40,536 nt of DNA from Peribacillus psychrosaccharolyticus ATCC 23296 (GCF_000305495.1 NZ_AJTN02000233.1:1-40536); one strand, 5' to 3'; shown: positions 27,020-35,328, numbered from the stretch's first letter. Numbers and translations are program-made. The notes: generated by a model from the letters alone, not told the origin.

Positions 27020-27337
27020 CTATCCTTTCTTGTTGGCTGTTATTTTTCTATACAACCGATTCATCATAACATTCCTATCCTCTACAATTTCGAAAGTGTT
27101 TTCGACAATTTTGTAAACATCATAAAAGTCAATTCCTATATCTGTTCCAATTACTTTTATTATTGGGCGTAATATTCTCTGCCCCGCCCTCATCTTTTTA
27201 TTTTTTGAAACAAATTTATCAAACACCAAAAATGTGCCACTTTTCTTTAATACTCTTCCCATCTCCTTTATTGTTTTTTCAGGATCAGGTACAACCGTAA
27301 GAATTAAGTTGATGAGATTCATTGTAAAATGGTCAAA
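27020..27337 (-). pseudogene. Class I SAM-dependent methyltransferase, C-terminal fragment
   Basis: About 100 residues, including LILTVVPDPEKTIKEMGRVL, KKSGTFLVFDKFV and a C-terminal YDVYKIVENTFEIVEDRNVM. This corresponds to the second half (motifs post-I to III) of UbiE/phospholipid-methyltransferase-like enzymes. The SAM-binding GxGxG half is missing; upstream the frame soon meets stops. An ATG at 27322 could start a short peptide. It is a fragment next to the intact copC; both lie on the same strand, ten bases apart. Confidence 0.7.
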
Positions 27338-27658
27338 TAATCATTAGAATATTTGATTAATTTATAGCATGGTCATTACACTGGTTTGGGGCGACTCATT
27401 TTACCTAAAAATTTTACGATTAGTATGTGACGATGTGGATAAATGACCGGGGCTTCACCTATACTAAAAGATTAGTCATGGACACAAAAGAGGGTCAACC
27501 TACTTACATTACCATCATATATACCCTAATGAATATATTTGGTACAATCATAGAAATGCTAGAATTAATTCTTCGTCACAAAAAAACATAGGATTATTTA
27601 ATCCCATGTTTTTCAATACTTACATTTTATTTAAATTACATTTAGGAGGCTGACTGTT
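27338..27658 (+). other. Non-coding stretch before czrA
   Basis: AT-rich, no supported gene. An imperfect hairpin at 27582-27613 (AACATAGGATT...AATCCCATGTT with one mismatch and A/T runs at both sides) looks like a bidirectional terminator. The czrA ribosome site AGGAGG is at 27644-27649. I could not identify a convincing promoter or a CzrA operator here. Confidence 0.4.
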
Positions 27659-27994
27659 ATGGAGGACAACAAGGATAACATGAAAAATGAGCCAACTCCT
27701 TTAGAGGATTTGGACGAAGAAACACTATTTATTGTCTCCCAGACATTTAAAGCTTTAGCGGATCCAACTAGAGTGCGTATCCTTAATTTATTATTTTATG
27801 GGGAGTATTCAGTGAATGAAATTGCTGATAAGCTTTCCTTACTGCAATCCACGGTTTCACACCAGCTACGTTTCCTTAAAAATTTACGTTTGGTAAAATT
27901 CAGACGTGAAGGAACCTCTCTTTATTACACCCATGACGATGAGCATGTCATGGGTATCTTAAGACAAACCATAGAACATGCCAATCATCATTAA
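27659..27994 (+). CDS. czrA: CzrA-like ArsR/SmtB zinc/cobalt-sensing repressor
   Basis: 111 residues. The winged helix [20 protein letters not shown]...[18 protein letters not shown] is typical of ArsR/SmtB. The C-terminal α5 helix reads [19 protein letters not shown], i.e. Asp-x-His and His-x2-His, the α5 site that binds Zn(II)/Co(II) in CzrA and SmtB; no α3N cysteine pair is present. Ribosome site AGGAGG. Convergent with the efflux gene czcD: the two stop codons share the palindrome TTAA at 27991-27994. It probably represses czcD through the dyad at 28931-28950. Confidence 0.93.
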   Translation: MEDNKDNMKNEPTPLEDLDEETLFIVSQTFKALADPTRVRILNLLFYGEYSVNEIADKLSLLQSTVSHQLRFLKNLRLVKFRREGTSLYYTHDDEHVMGILRQTIEHANHH

Positions 27995-28911
27995 TTACAT
28001 GTCCCGTGTGGGCTTGGGCATCCGTTATCTGCCTGTTCAGCCTGAATTGTACTATGCTCTATCCCAAAATCATCGTGAAGAATGGATTGCGCTTGGCGAA
28101 GTATCTCGTCATGCTTTCCTTCTTCTGTTATCGCCATGTGACAGCTCAACATCGGCATTTCGGAAGTAATGGACCAAATATGCAGGTCATGTACGTCGGT
28201 AACAAATGGAATCTTTTGAAGAGTTTCTTTTACCTGATTTACATCTATCTGTGAAGGCGTTCCTTCCATCAATACATGAAATGATTCCTTAGTCACTCTC
28301 CACCCACTAATGATAATAAGGATTGAAACAATAACGCTGGCGATTGGATCCGCGATTCCCCACCCAAAAAACATAATGAGTAGTGCTGCAACAATTGCAC
28401 CTACTGACCCAAGCATGTCTCCTAACACATGTATAAATGCGCTTCTTACATTTAAGTTTTCATCCTTGTCGCCTTTCATTAAAATCCAAGCGGCAAGAAT
28501 ATTTACAAGAAGCCCAAGTGACGAAATGAGTAACATCCCCATACTTTGCACTTCTGGTGGATTCATGAACCGGTGGTACGCTTCGTAAAAAATGTACAGT
28601 GATATTAGAATCAGTGTTATCCCGTTTAATGCAGCTGCAATAATTTCGAAACGTCTATAACCAAATGTTTTTGCCCTACTTGCTTTTCTTTCACCCAACT
28701 TTATGGCAAAAAAACTTAGACCCAAGGCAGCGGCATCACTCAGCATATGACCCGCATCCGATAACAACGCCAAACTATTTGTTACCAACCCACCAATTAC
28801 TTCAATAACCATAAAAGTTGCAATTAAAAGAAACGCCCATAATAACGCTTTTTTATTTCCTGAGCTATGGCTATGACCGTGGCTGTGTGAATGCCCGTGA
28901 TGATTCCCCAT
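27991..28911 (-). CDS. czcD: Cation diffusion facilitator (Zn/Co/Cd efflux)
   Basis: 306 residues. His-rich N-terminus ([20 protein letters not shown]), six membrane helices with the transport-site residues [12 protein letters not shown] in helix II and [11 protein letters not shown] in helix V, and a cytosolic C-terminal domain with [19 protein letters not shown]. It exports zinc, cobalt or cadmium in exchange for protons. Highly similar in architecture to B. subtilis CzcD. Its control region carries a CzrA-type operator. A CxxxHxxC-like tail ([11 protein letters not shown]) may bind metal. Confidence 0.94.
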   Translation of the reverse strand: MGNHHGHSHSHGHSHSSGNKKALLWAFLLIATFMVIEVIGGLVTNSLALLSDAGHMLSDAAALGLSFFAIKLGERKASRAKTFGYRRFEIIAAALNGITLILISLYIFYEAYHRFMNPPEVQSMGMLLISSLGLLVNILAAWILMKGDKDENLNVRSAFIHVLGDMLGSVGAIVAALLIMFFGWGIADPIASVIVSILIIISGWRVTKESFHVLMEGTPSQIDVNQVKETLQKIPFVTDVHDLHIWSITSEMPMLSCHMAITEEGKHDEILRQAQSILHDDFGIEHSTIQAEQADNGCPSPHGTCN

Positions 28912-28930
28912 GTTATCACTCCTATTTAAT

Positions 28931-28982
28931 ATATGAATATATGCTCATATATATTATGTAGTATTGATTAAAAAAAGTGCAA
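28931..28982 (-). promoter_or_regulatory. czcD promoter with CzrA-type operator
   Basis: On the minus strand TTGCAC (28982-28977), 18 bases, CATAAT (28958-28953). Immediately downstream lies the inverted repeat ATATGA-N8-TCATAT (28931-28950), the type of dyad bound by ArsR/SmtB repressors of czcD/czrA genes. Position overlaps the expected transcription start. Confidence 0.75.
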
Positions 28983-29274
28983 CACTCTTTATCTATACCC
29001 TTTTTTATAAGAAATGATAGGTATTAAATTGAATTTGATTTTGTAAAGATGCACGAATTACTGTATAAAAAAACTTTAATCTGCAGAATGAGGTAATTCT
29101 AATATATTTTGAGTTGGAATCCCTTTAAGAGTTGTTTTTGAAAGAAGCCGGGATGCAAAAAAGTAATCCAAAAAAAATAGCTACCTAAAGTAAGCAGCTA
29201 TCATCGTAGGGAAACAAACATAGGTTCCCTCATTTTTGATTAAAGAAGTATTATTTTAGAAACCGCAATCCCTC
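28983..29274. other. Non-coding stretch between czcD promoter and PCYCGC gene
   Basis: About 290 AT-rich bases. Two weak inverted repeats near 29175-29240 (ATAGCT...AGCTAT and AGGGAA...TTCCCT) could end transcription from the lipoprotein gene's opposite side. No gene seen. Confidence 0.35.
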
Positions 29275-29820
29275 TTATACTTCTGGAGTTGGAGTTGGAG
29301 TTGGAGTTGCATATCCATTTTCGTATTTCTTATCAATTTCATCACGAATTTCTTTGATTGATTTGCCTTTACTGTAATCATTTATTGATTGGGCAGCAAT
29401 CTCTAGGCATACCCCGCATTTTGTTCCATGATCGTCCCAAACCAAAGCTCCATTCTCTCTATTTTCAAAAATAAAGCAATCATAATTATTTTTATGGTTG
29501 GACGATTCCCCGCATCCGCAGTAACATGGAATATTCTCAAGCAACTCTTTGTTTTTTGCAGCCGCGGTATAAATTAGTTTCATATCCTTGGGTTTATCGC
29601 TCATGAAGTTCGGCAAGACATCTATGCTACTAGTCTCTTCTCGAATATCGTTATGAACATGATCAGCTTGACCTTCTTGCTGTTCATTTTTATCATCACC
29701 ATGTTCTACATGTTTTTCTTCTTTATTCGTATTTTCTGATACAGCGCCATTACTTGAGCAAGCTGTTACTAGTACAAGTAATAGACATACAACAATAATA
29801 TAAGAATGTTTAACTTTCAT
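29275..29820 (-). CDS. PCYCGC-motif lipoprotein
   Basis: 181 residues. Lipobox LVTAC (Cys about residue 21) marks a membrane-anchored lipoprotein. After a His/Glu/Asp/Gln-rich linker comes the family core: ENIPCYCGCGESSNHKNNYDCF...WDDHGTKCGVCLEIA, with seven conserved cysteines and several histidines. The protein ends in (Thr-Pro)4, encoded by four copies of a 6-base unit at 29284-29307. PCYCGC proteins are common in Bacillaceae metal-resistance and mobile regions; metal binding is suggested by the cysteine pattern but not proven. Here it stands among copper and zinc genes. Start ATG at 29820. Confidence 0.88.
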   Translation of the reverse strand: MKVKHSYIIVVCLLLVLVTACSSNGAVSENTNKEEKHVEHGDDKNEQQEGQADHVHNDIREETSSIDVLPNFMSDKPKDMKLIYTAAAKNKELLENIPCYCGCGESSNHKNNYDCFIFENRENGALVWDDHGTKCGVCLEIAAQSINDYSKGKSIKEIRDEIDKKYENGYATPTPTPTPEV

Positions 29821-30046
29821 TTTAAATCCTTTCCACTACCAAGATAATATAAAGTGTAAACTCCATTAATAAATATAACAAGCTCTACGAGGAATCGTTC
29901 AATATATTGTCAGAATATTTATTTGAAAATTTTGTATCTCTCACTGCAATTAGCCTATTAACAATAAGAAAATACTTCCGATAAAGAAAATGTACAATCC
30001 TAAACGCACTCCTGTTTTAGGTAATTACTCATAGGATGGTGTATTA

Positions 30047-31318
30047 ATGAATAAGAGTTTATTAAGACTAAGCATCGTGTTTGCCTTAGTCTTGTGCTTT
30101 GAAATGTCGAGTTTAGTATCACAAACGCAAGCAGCCGCTGCCACATTTAAAGTAAACACTGATACCATAAATGTTCGATCAAAACCTGGTACCCAGTATT
30201 CGACCATTGGCAAACTTAAACGAGATCAAATTGTCAGTGTTTTGGAACAAAAGAACAACTGGTCAAAAATTACATATGGTAAAGGTTACGGATGGGTATA
30301 CTCTCAGTATCTTAAACCTAATACATGGACAGGTTATGTAAATGGCACATCGTTAAATTTGCGAAAAACTACTAGTACAAAGAGCACTAGTCTTGCCTAT
30401 TTAGCTAAGGGAACTTCTTTGACGGTTGAAGGAATACAAGGAAGTTGGCTTAAAGTTTATGTACCTAGTAAAAAACTAAGGGGATGGGTTTCTTCCAAAT
30501 ACGTTTCAAAAAAAGCTGAGCCAGTTAAAACAACACCTGTTCCAAATAACAGTTTAGGAACCTATTATAATATCGCAAGCTCATTAAACGTACGATCTGC
30601 GCCGACGCTTTCAGGCAAGGTATTGTTTACAATAACTAAAAACACAACTGTCCAATTATTAGAAAAAAACGGTACATGGGGAAAAATAAAATCATCTAAT
30701 GGTACTGGATGGGCATCCCTCACTTACTTAAGTAAAAACAAGGTAACAGTTCCTGTTTCCACTCCTCTAAATTCCTTCGTAAAAGGAAAAGTAATTGTTC
30801 TTGATGCAGGTCACGGGGGACAAGACCCAGGAACAAGTGGAAAGGAAAACTTTGAAAAAAGTTTATCATTAAAAACAACGGAAGCAGTATCCACTTTACT
30901 ATCTCAAGCTGGGGCTAAGGTTATATTAACAAGAGAAAGTGATACTTACCTAACCCTTGAGCAACGCGTAGCAATTAGTGAAAAATACAATGCACATGCT
31001 TTTATTAGCATTCATTATAATGCGGCAGGATCTACGAGCAGTGGAATCATGTCTTTTTACTACAAGTCTTCTAAAGATTTACAATTAGCTAAATCCATTC
31101 AAGAAGGTATGATTGGGTCAACCAACATGAAGGATTTGGGTGTTCGTTACGGTAATTTCCATGTAATTCGAGAAAATGATCAAGCTGCGACCCTACTGGA
31201 ATTAGGCTTTTTGTCTAATCCATCAGAGGAAAAAAGAATCTCGTCAGCTACATTCCAATCCCAAGTGTCCCAAGGTATCTTTACTGGAATAAATGAATAC
31301 TTCAAAAACAACCGCTGA
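30047..31318 (+). CDS. SH3b-containing N-acetylmuramoyl-L-alanine amidase (Amidase_3)
   Basis: 423 residues: signal peptide (to QTQAAAA, about 33), three bacterial SH3 domains (INVRSKPG about 40-95; LNLRKTTS about 100-160; LNVRSAPT about 175-235), then an Amidase_3 catalytic domain (about 248-420) with zinc ligands in VLDAGHGG, GKENFEKSL and ISIHYNAA and catalytic Glu in TLLELGFLSNPSEE. Secreted and wall-bound, it cleaves the amide between muramic acid and the stem peptide. In mobile elements wall hydrolases may open the wall for transfer, but it could also be ordinary cargo. The stop codon lies in the terminator hairpin. Confidence 0.93.
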   Translation: MNKSLLRLSIVFALVLCFEMSSLVSQTQAAAATFKVNTDTINVRSKPGTQYSTIGKLKRDQIVSVLEQKNNWSKITYGKGYGWVYSQYLKPNTWTGYVNGTSLNLRKTTSTKSTSLAYLAKGTSLTVEGIQGSWLKVYVPSKKLRGWVSSKYVSKKAEPVKTTPVPNNSLGTYYNIASSLNVRSAPTLSGKVLFTITKNTTVQLLEKNGTWGKIKSSNGTGWASLTYLSKNKVTVPVSTPLNSFVKGKVIVLDAGHGGQDPGTSGKENFEKSLSLKTTEAVSTLLSQAGAKVILTRESDTYLTLEQRVAISEKYNAHAFISIHYNAAGSTSSGIMSFYYKSSKDLQLAKSIQEGMIGSTNMKDLGVRYGNFHVIRENDQAATLLELGFLSNPSEEKRISSATFQSQVSQGIFTGINEYFKNNR

Positions 31319-31338
31319 TATCTATCAGCGGTTGTTTT
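31304..31338 (+). terminator. Terminator of the amidase gene, overlapping its stop codon
   Basis: AAAAACAACCGCTGATA and TATCAGCGGTTGTTTTT form a near-continuous 15- to 17-bp stem with a minimal loop, symmetrical and thus usable from both sides. The TGA stop (31316-31318) is in the 5' arm. Confidence 0.88.
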
Positions 31339-31434
31339 TAATCTCTTTGCTTTTAGTTTCCTCCATCTGAAAACAAGAAAAGAATGCCGCTATGACTGCT
31401 CTTTCACGTTTTGCTAATTTATTGAAAGTAATTA

Positions 31435-31840
31435 TTACGCTTTAACTTTCAATAACCTTAAACTGTTTAGTGTTACAAGTAATGTTGCTCCCATATCCGC
31501 AAATATCGCTATCCATAGGGTTAACCACCCAGGCATAACTAACACCAATGCCACTAATTTAATCGCTAAAGAGAAGGTAATGTTTTGCTTGATAATTGTT
31601 AAAGCCTTACGGCTTAATTTGATGGTATATGGCAATTTACTTAGATCATCCGACATTAAAGCAAAATCTGCGGTTTCTAATGCTGTATCCGTTCCAGCGC
31701 CACCCATCGCGAATCCAACTGAAGATGCTGCAAGCGCTGGTGCATCATTCACACCATCGCCCACCATGGCAACGCTCTGGTGTTTTCCACGAAGTTCTTT
31801 AATGAAATTCAATTTATCTTCTGGAAGCAAGCTAGCACCA
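31435..31840 (-). pseudogene. Heavy-metal P-type ATPase (CadA/ZosA type), C-terminal fragment
   Basis: About 135 residues: [18 protein letters not shown], hinge motif [32 protein letters not shown] and the last two membrane helices ([42 protein letters not shown]). The metal-binding, A, P (DKTGT) and CPC-containing parts are missing. The 5' side is cut at about 31840, where a conjugation-gene fragment of opposite strand begins. A functional ATPase would be about 700 residues. It ends normally at 31435. Confidence 0.9.
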
Positions 31841-32727
31841 GACAGGGGAAAATTCGAAATCAACCTTTGGCCATTCGTCCAGCTGGACGTAGTGGCAAGC
31901 CAAGAGATTTATCAGATCGAAAGCAGCTACCTCGAGACCAATTAGATAAACAAAAATCAACGTTTTTAGCTGCACACCCGGAAGAGTATGAGCTTCATAT
32001 CGGTACGATGGATCAAGAAACGTTCCAAAACTACAGGAAAAATTATGGGAAGAATGCGGTTGAAAAAGCAAGTACAGATGAAAGACCGTTGATGAATCGA
32101 AAGGCAGAGGGTCCAACAGCTAATCAAGATAGCCTCGTTCAACTGGATGATGTACGTCGCCGTAGAGAAACAGGGGGAATTTCTAATGCTCCGTTAGCAG
32201 AACGCCCCTTGTTACAAGATTATTCTAGTGAAGTTGCAGCTTCTTCTGACAGAGAAAGAGAAGAAACTAGGGCATATTTTGAAAATAGAATGAACGCAAG
32301 GCATGCTAGACCGAAGAATAGGTCTAGCGATGAGCAGTTAAATGATGAACAAAGAAAGCAGCCTACAGAGCGACGGACAGTTGAACTTTCAACAGATCGA
32401 GAAGTATCACAAGATATCATTAATCGTGAACGATTGAATGTGAATGAAAATCGGAGAAATATAAATGATCGAGTTAACCGTCGAACGATTAGTAATGAAA
32501 CGACTGAACAGACCCTAAATAATGTAAAAGAAACTAGTCATAAAACAACAAAAATCAATCGTACTATACAAGAAAATAATACCGAAAGGGAGAGTTTAAC
32601 GAGAAATGTGACCAATCGTAGTGAACACACTATGCGAGAGAATACGAGTAATCAAGTCAATCGTGATCAAGTCAATACCACCATTGACCGAGAAAGTTCG
32701 AACAGCACGGATAGAGAGAGGGAGTAA
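31841..32727 (+). pseudogene. C-terminal tail of a large conjugation membrane protein (VirB6/ConG-like), 5'-truncated
   Basis: Hydrophilic, low-complexity tail of about 295 residues very rich in Arg, Asn, Glu and Thr: [40 protein letters not shown], then repeats of Asn/Arg/Glu to STDRERE. The open frame extends left to 31780 only by reading antisense through the cadA fragment, so the true 5' part is lost at the junction. Long disordered tails of this kind end the polytopic channel proteins of Gram-positive ICEs; the assignment is inference from composition and context. Confidence 0.55.
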
Positions 32728-32750
32728 TTAGAGGATGAGGAGGGGTTAGT

Positions 32751-33038
32751 ATGTTTGGTTGGGATTTTCATAATAGTAAAGCTGATCGTATGAAACTTTT
32801 TCTTTTTCTTCTGACACTCTTTCTATTAGTAGGATTTACCTTCTCAAGTATCTATCGATATATGGACAAAGGGGAAAAAGCAGAGAGTCAGCCACTTATA
32901 GGTGAAAGTGAATCAACTAATGAAGGAGAAACTTTAGACTCTCCCTACGGTGAGTCGAAGTTAATGGATTCTACTGAAGGACCAAATGAATATAATCTAA
33001 CGGAACACCAAACCGATGTAAGAAGAAATGAAGCGTGA
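32751..33038 (+). CDS. Small single-pass membrane protein of the element
   Basis: 95 residues: MFGWDFHNSKADRMKLFLFL start, one membrane helix (about 14-36, RMKLFLFLLTLFLLVGFTFSS), then an acidic, Ser/Glu-rich soluble tail. It lies 23 bases behind the conjugation-protein tail and has a GAGGAGGGG-type ribosome site, so it belonged to the same operon. No family recognised; a terminator follows. Confidence 0.65.
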   Translation: MFGWDFHNSKADRMKLFLFLLTLFLLVGFTFSSIYRYMDKGEKAESQPLIGESESTNEGETLDSPYGESKLMDSTEGPNEYNLTEHQTDVRRNEA

Positions 33039-33047
33039 CACCAACGA

Positions 33048-33088
33048 ACGAAAAACGGAGCACCGAAAAGGTGCCCCGTTTTTCGTAG
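33048..33088 (+). terminator. Terminator after the conjugation gene cluster
   Basis: ACGAAAAACGG-A-GCACC pairs with GGTGC-C-CCGTTTTTCGT around a four-base loop (one internal mismatch); both flanks suit termination. Confidence 0.88.
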
Positions 33089-33146
33089 ACCGTTTTTTTA
33101 TGTCTCTTTCTGTGGACTCTCAACTCCCGCTTTCAGGCGACATAAT

Positions 33147-33944
33147 CTAAAACTCCTTTTCAACAGGGAGAACTGTAAAGTTACCTGAAGCGTCCACGGT
33201 GAACAAAAGCGGTTCATCGAGGTCGGGAGCCGTCCCCATCCCGTCTTCCGTCTTCCGCCCCATTTGGATCATTAGGCCATAAATTCCTTCCGTTAACACA
33301 CCGCTGGTTTGAAAATCTAGATACAAATCCATGACCCGCGGAGGGGGAACTTCATCTTGATTGAGGTCGTACAAAAAGACGAAATTGGTCACACCCACGT
33401 GATTGGTGTTATGTCGTGGCGTGGAAGCAATCAAGGTAGGAAGAAGGGTATCCATCGGTAACGATAAGGATTGTAAAAACTCCTTTTTGAGTGTTTCTTC
33501 TTGTTGTTGCTCAAACGAAAAATCTAAATAGTACGGAATGATGTCGTCGATGGGTGAGTCATAATACCCGCTCGTTTCCAAGCGATACTTCGCAATTAGG
33601 GTATCGATGAAGGCGACCACGTCAGGTTTTTGTTCGACATAGGCTCCTTTAAATTCCTGCGTAAACACATCATCGACTTCCCTGACCGCATGGGTTTCGC
33701 GGTCCACCTCGAAGGTCGCGGCGGTGTGGTACGGGTGATAAATCTCCACTTCCGCCACGTGATGCCCTAATTCTAACCAATTATTATCGGCAGTGAGGAT
33801 GACATTCTTCTTTTTGATGCCATACGTGTTGGCTAAATACTGATTGACGGGGTCGGTCAGTGATTGCGGATTAAAACAGCCACTGAGCAACCCTGTTACG
33901 AGCAACAAGACAATACCTGCGCTGAGTTTGGTTCGTGTGTACAT
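33147..33944 (-). CDS. Lipoprotein of unknown function
   Basis: 265 residues with a lipobox (LLSGC, Cys about 23) after a short basic N-terminus and hydrophobic stretch. The remainder is soluble, rich in Asp, Thr and Tyr (GYYDSPIDDIIPYYLDFSFE; NFVFLYDLNQDEVPPPRVMD). No domain recognised. Ribosome site AGAGGTG precedes ATG at 33944. Its base composition is clearly more GC-rich than the neighbouring island genes, which suggests a separate origin. Stands alone, convergent with the conjugation tail cluster. Confidence 0.75.
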   Translation of the reverse strand: MYTRTKLSAGIVLLLVTGLLSGCFNPQSLTDPVNQYLANTYGIKKKNVILTADNNWLELGHHVAEVEIYHPYHTAATFEVDRETHAVREVDDVFTQEFKGAYVEQKPDVVAFIDTLIAKYRLETSGYYDSPIDDIIPYYLDFSFEQQQEETLKKEFLQSLSLPMDTLLPTLIASTPRHNTNHVGVTNFVFLYDLNQDEVPPPRVMDLYLDFQTSGVLTEGIYGLMIQMGRKTEDGMGTAPDLDEPLLFTVDASGNFTVLPVEKEF

Positions 33945-34219
33945 GTTTCACCTCTGTTGCAATTAAGTTAGGTTTCATATAGCAAAACATAAAGGACATC
34001 TTCCCAATGGTCATTGCTAAAGTTCCGTATGTGTAATTCCTGTTGTGTACAGGGCACTGGCACGTCTTTTGCATAGTGTCTTTAATGACCTCCATCCGTC
34101 CATTCGAGCAAAGAGTGTTAAGAATAAATGCAGATTCCTTGTTTTCGGTAAATCTCTATGGCATACCATACGCCTATTATCTTTCAGCCCGCCCCTTGGG
34201 ATATGTATGAAAATGAGTC
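33945..34219. other. Non-coding stretch
   Basis: 275 bases. Short frames exist on both strands but none has a ribosome site with recognisable protein. Nothing else seen. Confidence 0.35.
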
Positions 34220-34366
34220 TTAACCTTTAAGTCGTTCTGTAATAAATTTTTCAAAGAGCTGACTTACATTTACATCCTGTTCTTTGAGTGTATCAATGTA
34301 TTTCTTTTTAACTGAGATATTGATTGCTATCTTTTTTTCAGCTTCCTCCAACCGTTTCCTCCCCAA
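34220..34366 (-). CDS. Ribbon-helix-helix-like small protein (possible antitoxin or element regulator)
   Basis: 48 residues from TTG at 34366 (preceded by AAAGGGGG at 34375-34382), or 43 residues from TTG at 34351 (preceded by GGGGAGG). The sequence KKIAINISVKKKYIDTLKEQ is a β-strand plus helix typical of RHH DNA-binding proteins; NVSQLFEKFITERLKG is the second helix. Both starts are TTG, so initiation is weak. Similar small proteins are encoded at ends of ICEs and in CcdA/ParD-type antitoxin loci. No toxin partner is visible next to it. A real gene is likely because of the two strong ribosome sites and amphipathic pattern. Confidence 0.6.
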   Translation of the reverse strand: MGRKRLEEAEKKIAINISVKKKYIDTLKEQDVNVSQLFEKFITERLKG

Positions 34367-34655
34367 AGATCCTACCCCCTTTTCTAGAATTTAGCTTTTA
34401 ACAGCTTTAATTAATCTCTTCTATGACGAAACCTTTATATGTTAAAATATACCATATTATCTAATGTTAATGCGATATAAATTGCTGAGTGGACGAGTTT
34501 GTAACCGCCAACTAGAAATGAACACTTTCTTACCTAAAATGGCGGAATAGCTGCAAGCAGTATTTTTCTTTCCATTCCTTCACCCATGCTATTACTTTTT
34601 TGGCCCCAAATTAGTTCATTATCTTGCTTTATTTTGCAAAGTAAATAAAAACGAA
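34367..34655. other. Non-coding right end of the island
   Basis: About 290 AT-rich bases between the RHH gene and the rpsD terminator. A TTTGGCCCCAAATTAG segment at 34602-34617 resembles TTTGGCCCCAATTAG at the integrase 3' end (18879-18893), so it may be a leftover of an integrase-proximal sequence. No gene seen. Confidence 0.4.
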
Positions 34656-34721
34656 AAAACCCCTGAAACGTTGATTTAACAACATTTCAAGGGTTTTATT
34701 TGCATTAAAATGCTTAATGCA
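34656..34721 (-). terminator. Island-supplied rpsD terminator plus adjacent hairpin
   Basis: AAAACCCCTGAAACGTTG / CAACATTTCAAGGGTTTT forms an 18-bp stem with two to three mismatches; on the minus strand it ends in a T-rich stretch. Next to it, TGCATTAA / TTAATGCA (34701-34708, 34714-34721) is a perfect 8-bp inverted repeat abutting the att site. The terminator differs in sequence from the stranded original at 18767-18787. Confidence 0.75.
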
Positions 34722-34723
34722 AA

Positions 34724-34749
34724 TATTAACGAGAGTAGTACTCAACGAT
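34724..34749 (-). repeat. attR: island boundary inside the rpsD 3' end
   Basis: Partner of 18794-18819 (24 of 26 identical). On the minus strand it encodes Ile-Val-Glu-Tyr-Tyr-Ser-Arg-stop; the two differences make Phe to Tyr and are otherwise tolerated. It reconstitutes a full rpsD. Confidence 0.88.
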
Positions 34750-35328
34750 AAGTGGTTCGTTAATTTCAGCAGGTAATTCAGAACGTTCTGGTAAACGAGT
34801 GAAAGTACCTTCTAATTTTTCTGCATCAAATGTTAGGTAGTCAGGAATGAAGTTTGTAGACTCAACAGCCTCTTTGATGATTTCAAAGTTACGTGATTTT
34901 TCACGAACAGCGATTGTTTGACCAACCAATACTTTGAATGAAGGAATATCAACGCGGCTTCCGTTCACAGTGATGTGACCGTGGTTTACAAGCTGACGAG
35001 CTTGACGGCGAGTACGCGCTAAGCCTAAACGATAAACAACGTTATCAAGACGTGATTCAAGAAGAACCATGAAGTTTTCACCGTGTTTACCTTGTAATTT
35101 TCCTGCTTTATCAAATAAAGAACGGAATTGACGTTCTGTAACTCCGTACATGTGACGAAGTTTTTGTTTTTCTTGTAATTGCATTCCGTATTCAGAAACC
35201 TTTTTACGTTGGTTAGCACCGTGCTGACCAGGAGCGTAAGGGCGTTTTTCTAATTCTTTACCAGTACCTGTAAGTGAGATTCCAAGACGACGGGATAATT
35301 TCCAGCTTGGTCCAGTATAACGAGACAT
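34726..35328 (-). CDS. rpsD: 30S ribosomal protein S4
   Basis: 200 residues, full length. [20 protein letters not shown] start at 35328 with AGGAGG in front; an upstream in-frame extension to 35400 is not expected in the family. The S4 RNA-binding domain is [20 protein letters not shown] to [15 protein letters not shown]4 nucleates 16S rRNA assembly and in Bacillus represses its own mRNA through the leader. The last seven codons were supplied by the integrated island (IVEYYSR instead of the IVEFYSR still present at the other end). Confidence 0.97.
   Translation of the reverse strand: MSRYTGPSWKLSRRLGISLTGTGKELEKRPYAPGQHGANQRKKVSEYGMQLQEKQKLRHMYGVTERQFRSLFDKAGKLQGKHGENFMVLLESRLDNVVYRLGLARTRRQARQLVNHGHITVNGSRVDIPSFKVLVGQTIAVREKSRNFEIIKEAVESTNFIPDYLTFDAEKLEGTFTRLPERSELPAEINEPLIVEYYSR

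Larger units (their letters stand above)
18794..34749. mobile_element. About 15.9-kb decaying integrative element inserted in the rpsD 3' end
   Basis: Bounded by imperfect direct repeats 18794-18819 and 34724-34749. Contents typical of an integrative/conjugative element: tyrosine integrase remnant at one end, FtsK-type ATPase remnant, serine recombinase remnant, conjugation-protein remnant, SH3b amidase, lipoproteins, and metal-resistance cargo. It interrupts the tyrS-rpsD adjacency known from relatives. Since the integrase is truncated and frameshifted and the transfer genes are broken, it should be immobile unless helped in trans. Confidence 0.85.

Noticed and set aside
28006-28588. Two plus-strand frames inside czcD
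   Set aside because: Shadows of a well-conserved efflux gene on the minus strand.
29284-29307. Four 6-base repeats as a CRISPR or regulatory repeat
   Set aside because: It is an in-frame microsatellite encoding Thr-Pro repeats at the lipoprotein C-terminus.
31780-31845. Apparent N-terminal start of the conjugation-tail frame ([17 protein letters not shown])
   Set aside because: These codons are antisense to the CadA fragment; the frame is a junction artefact.
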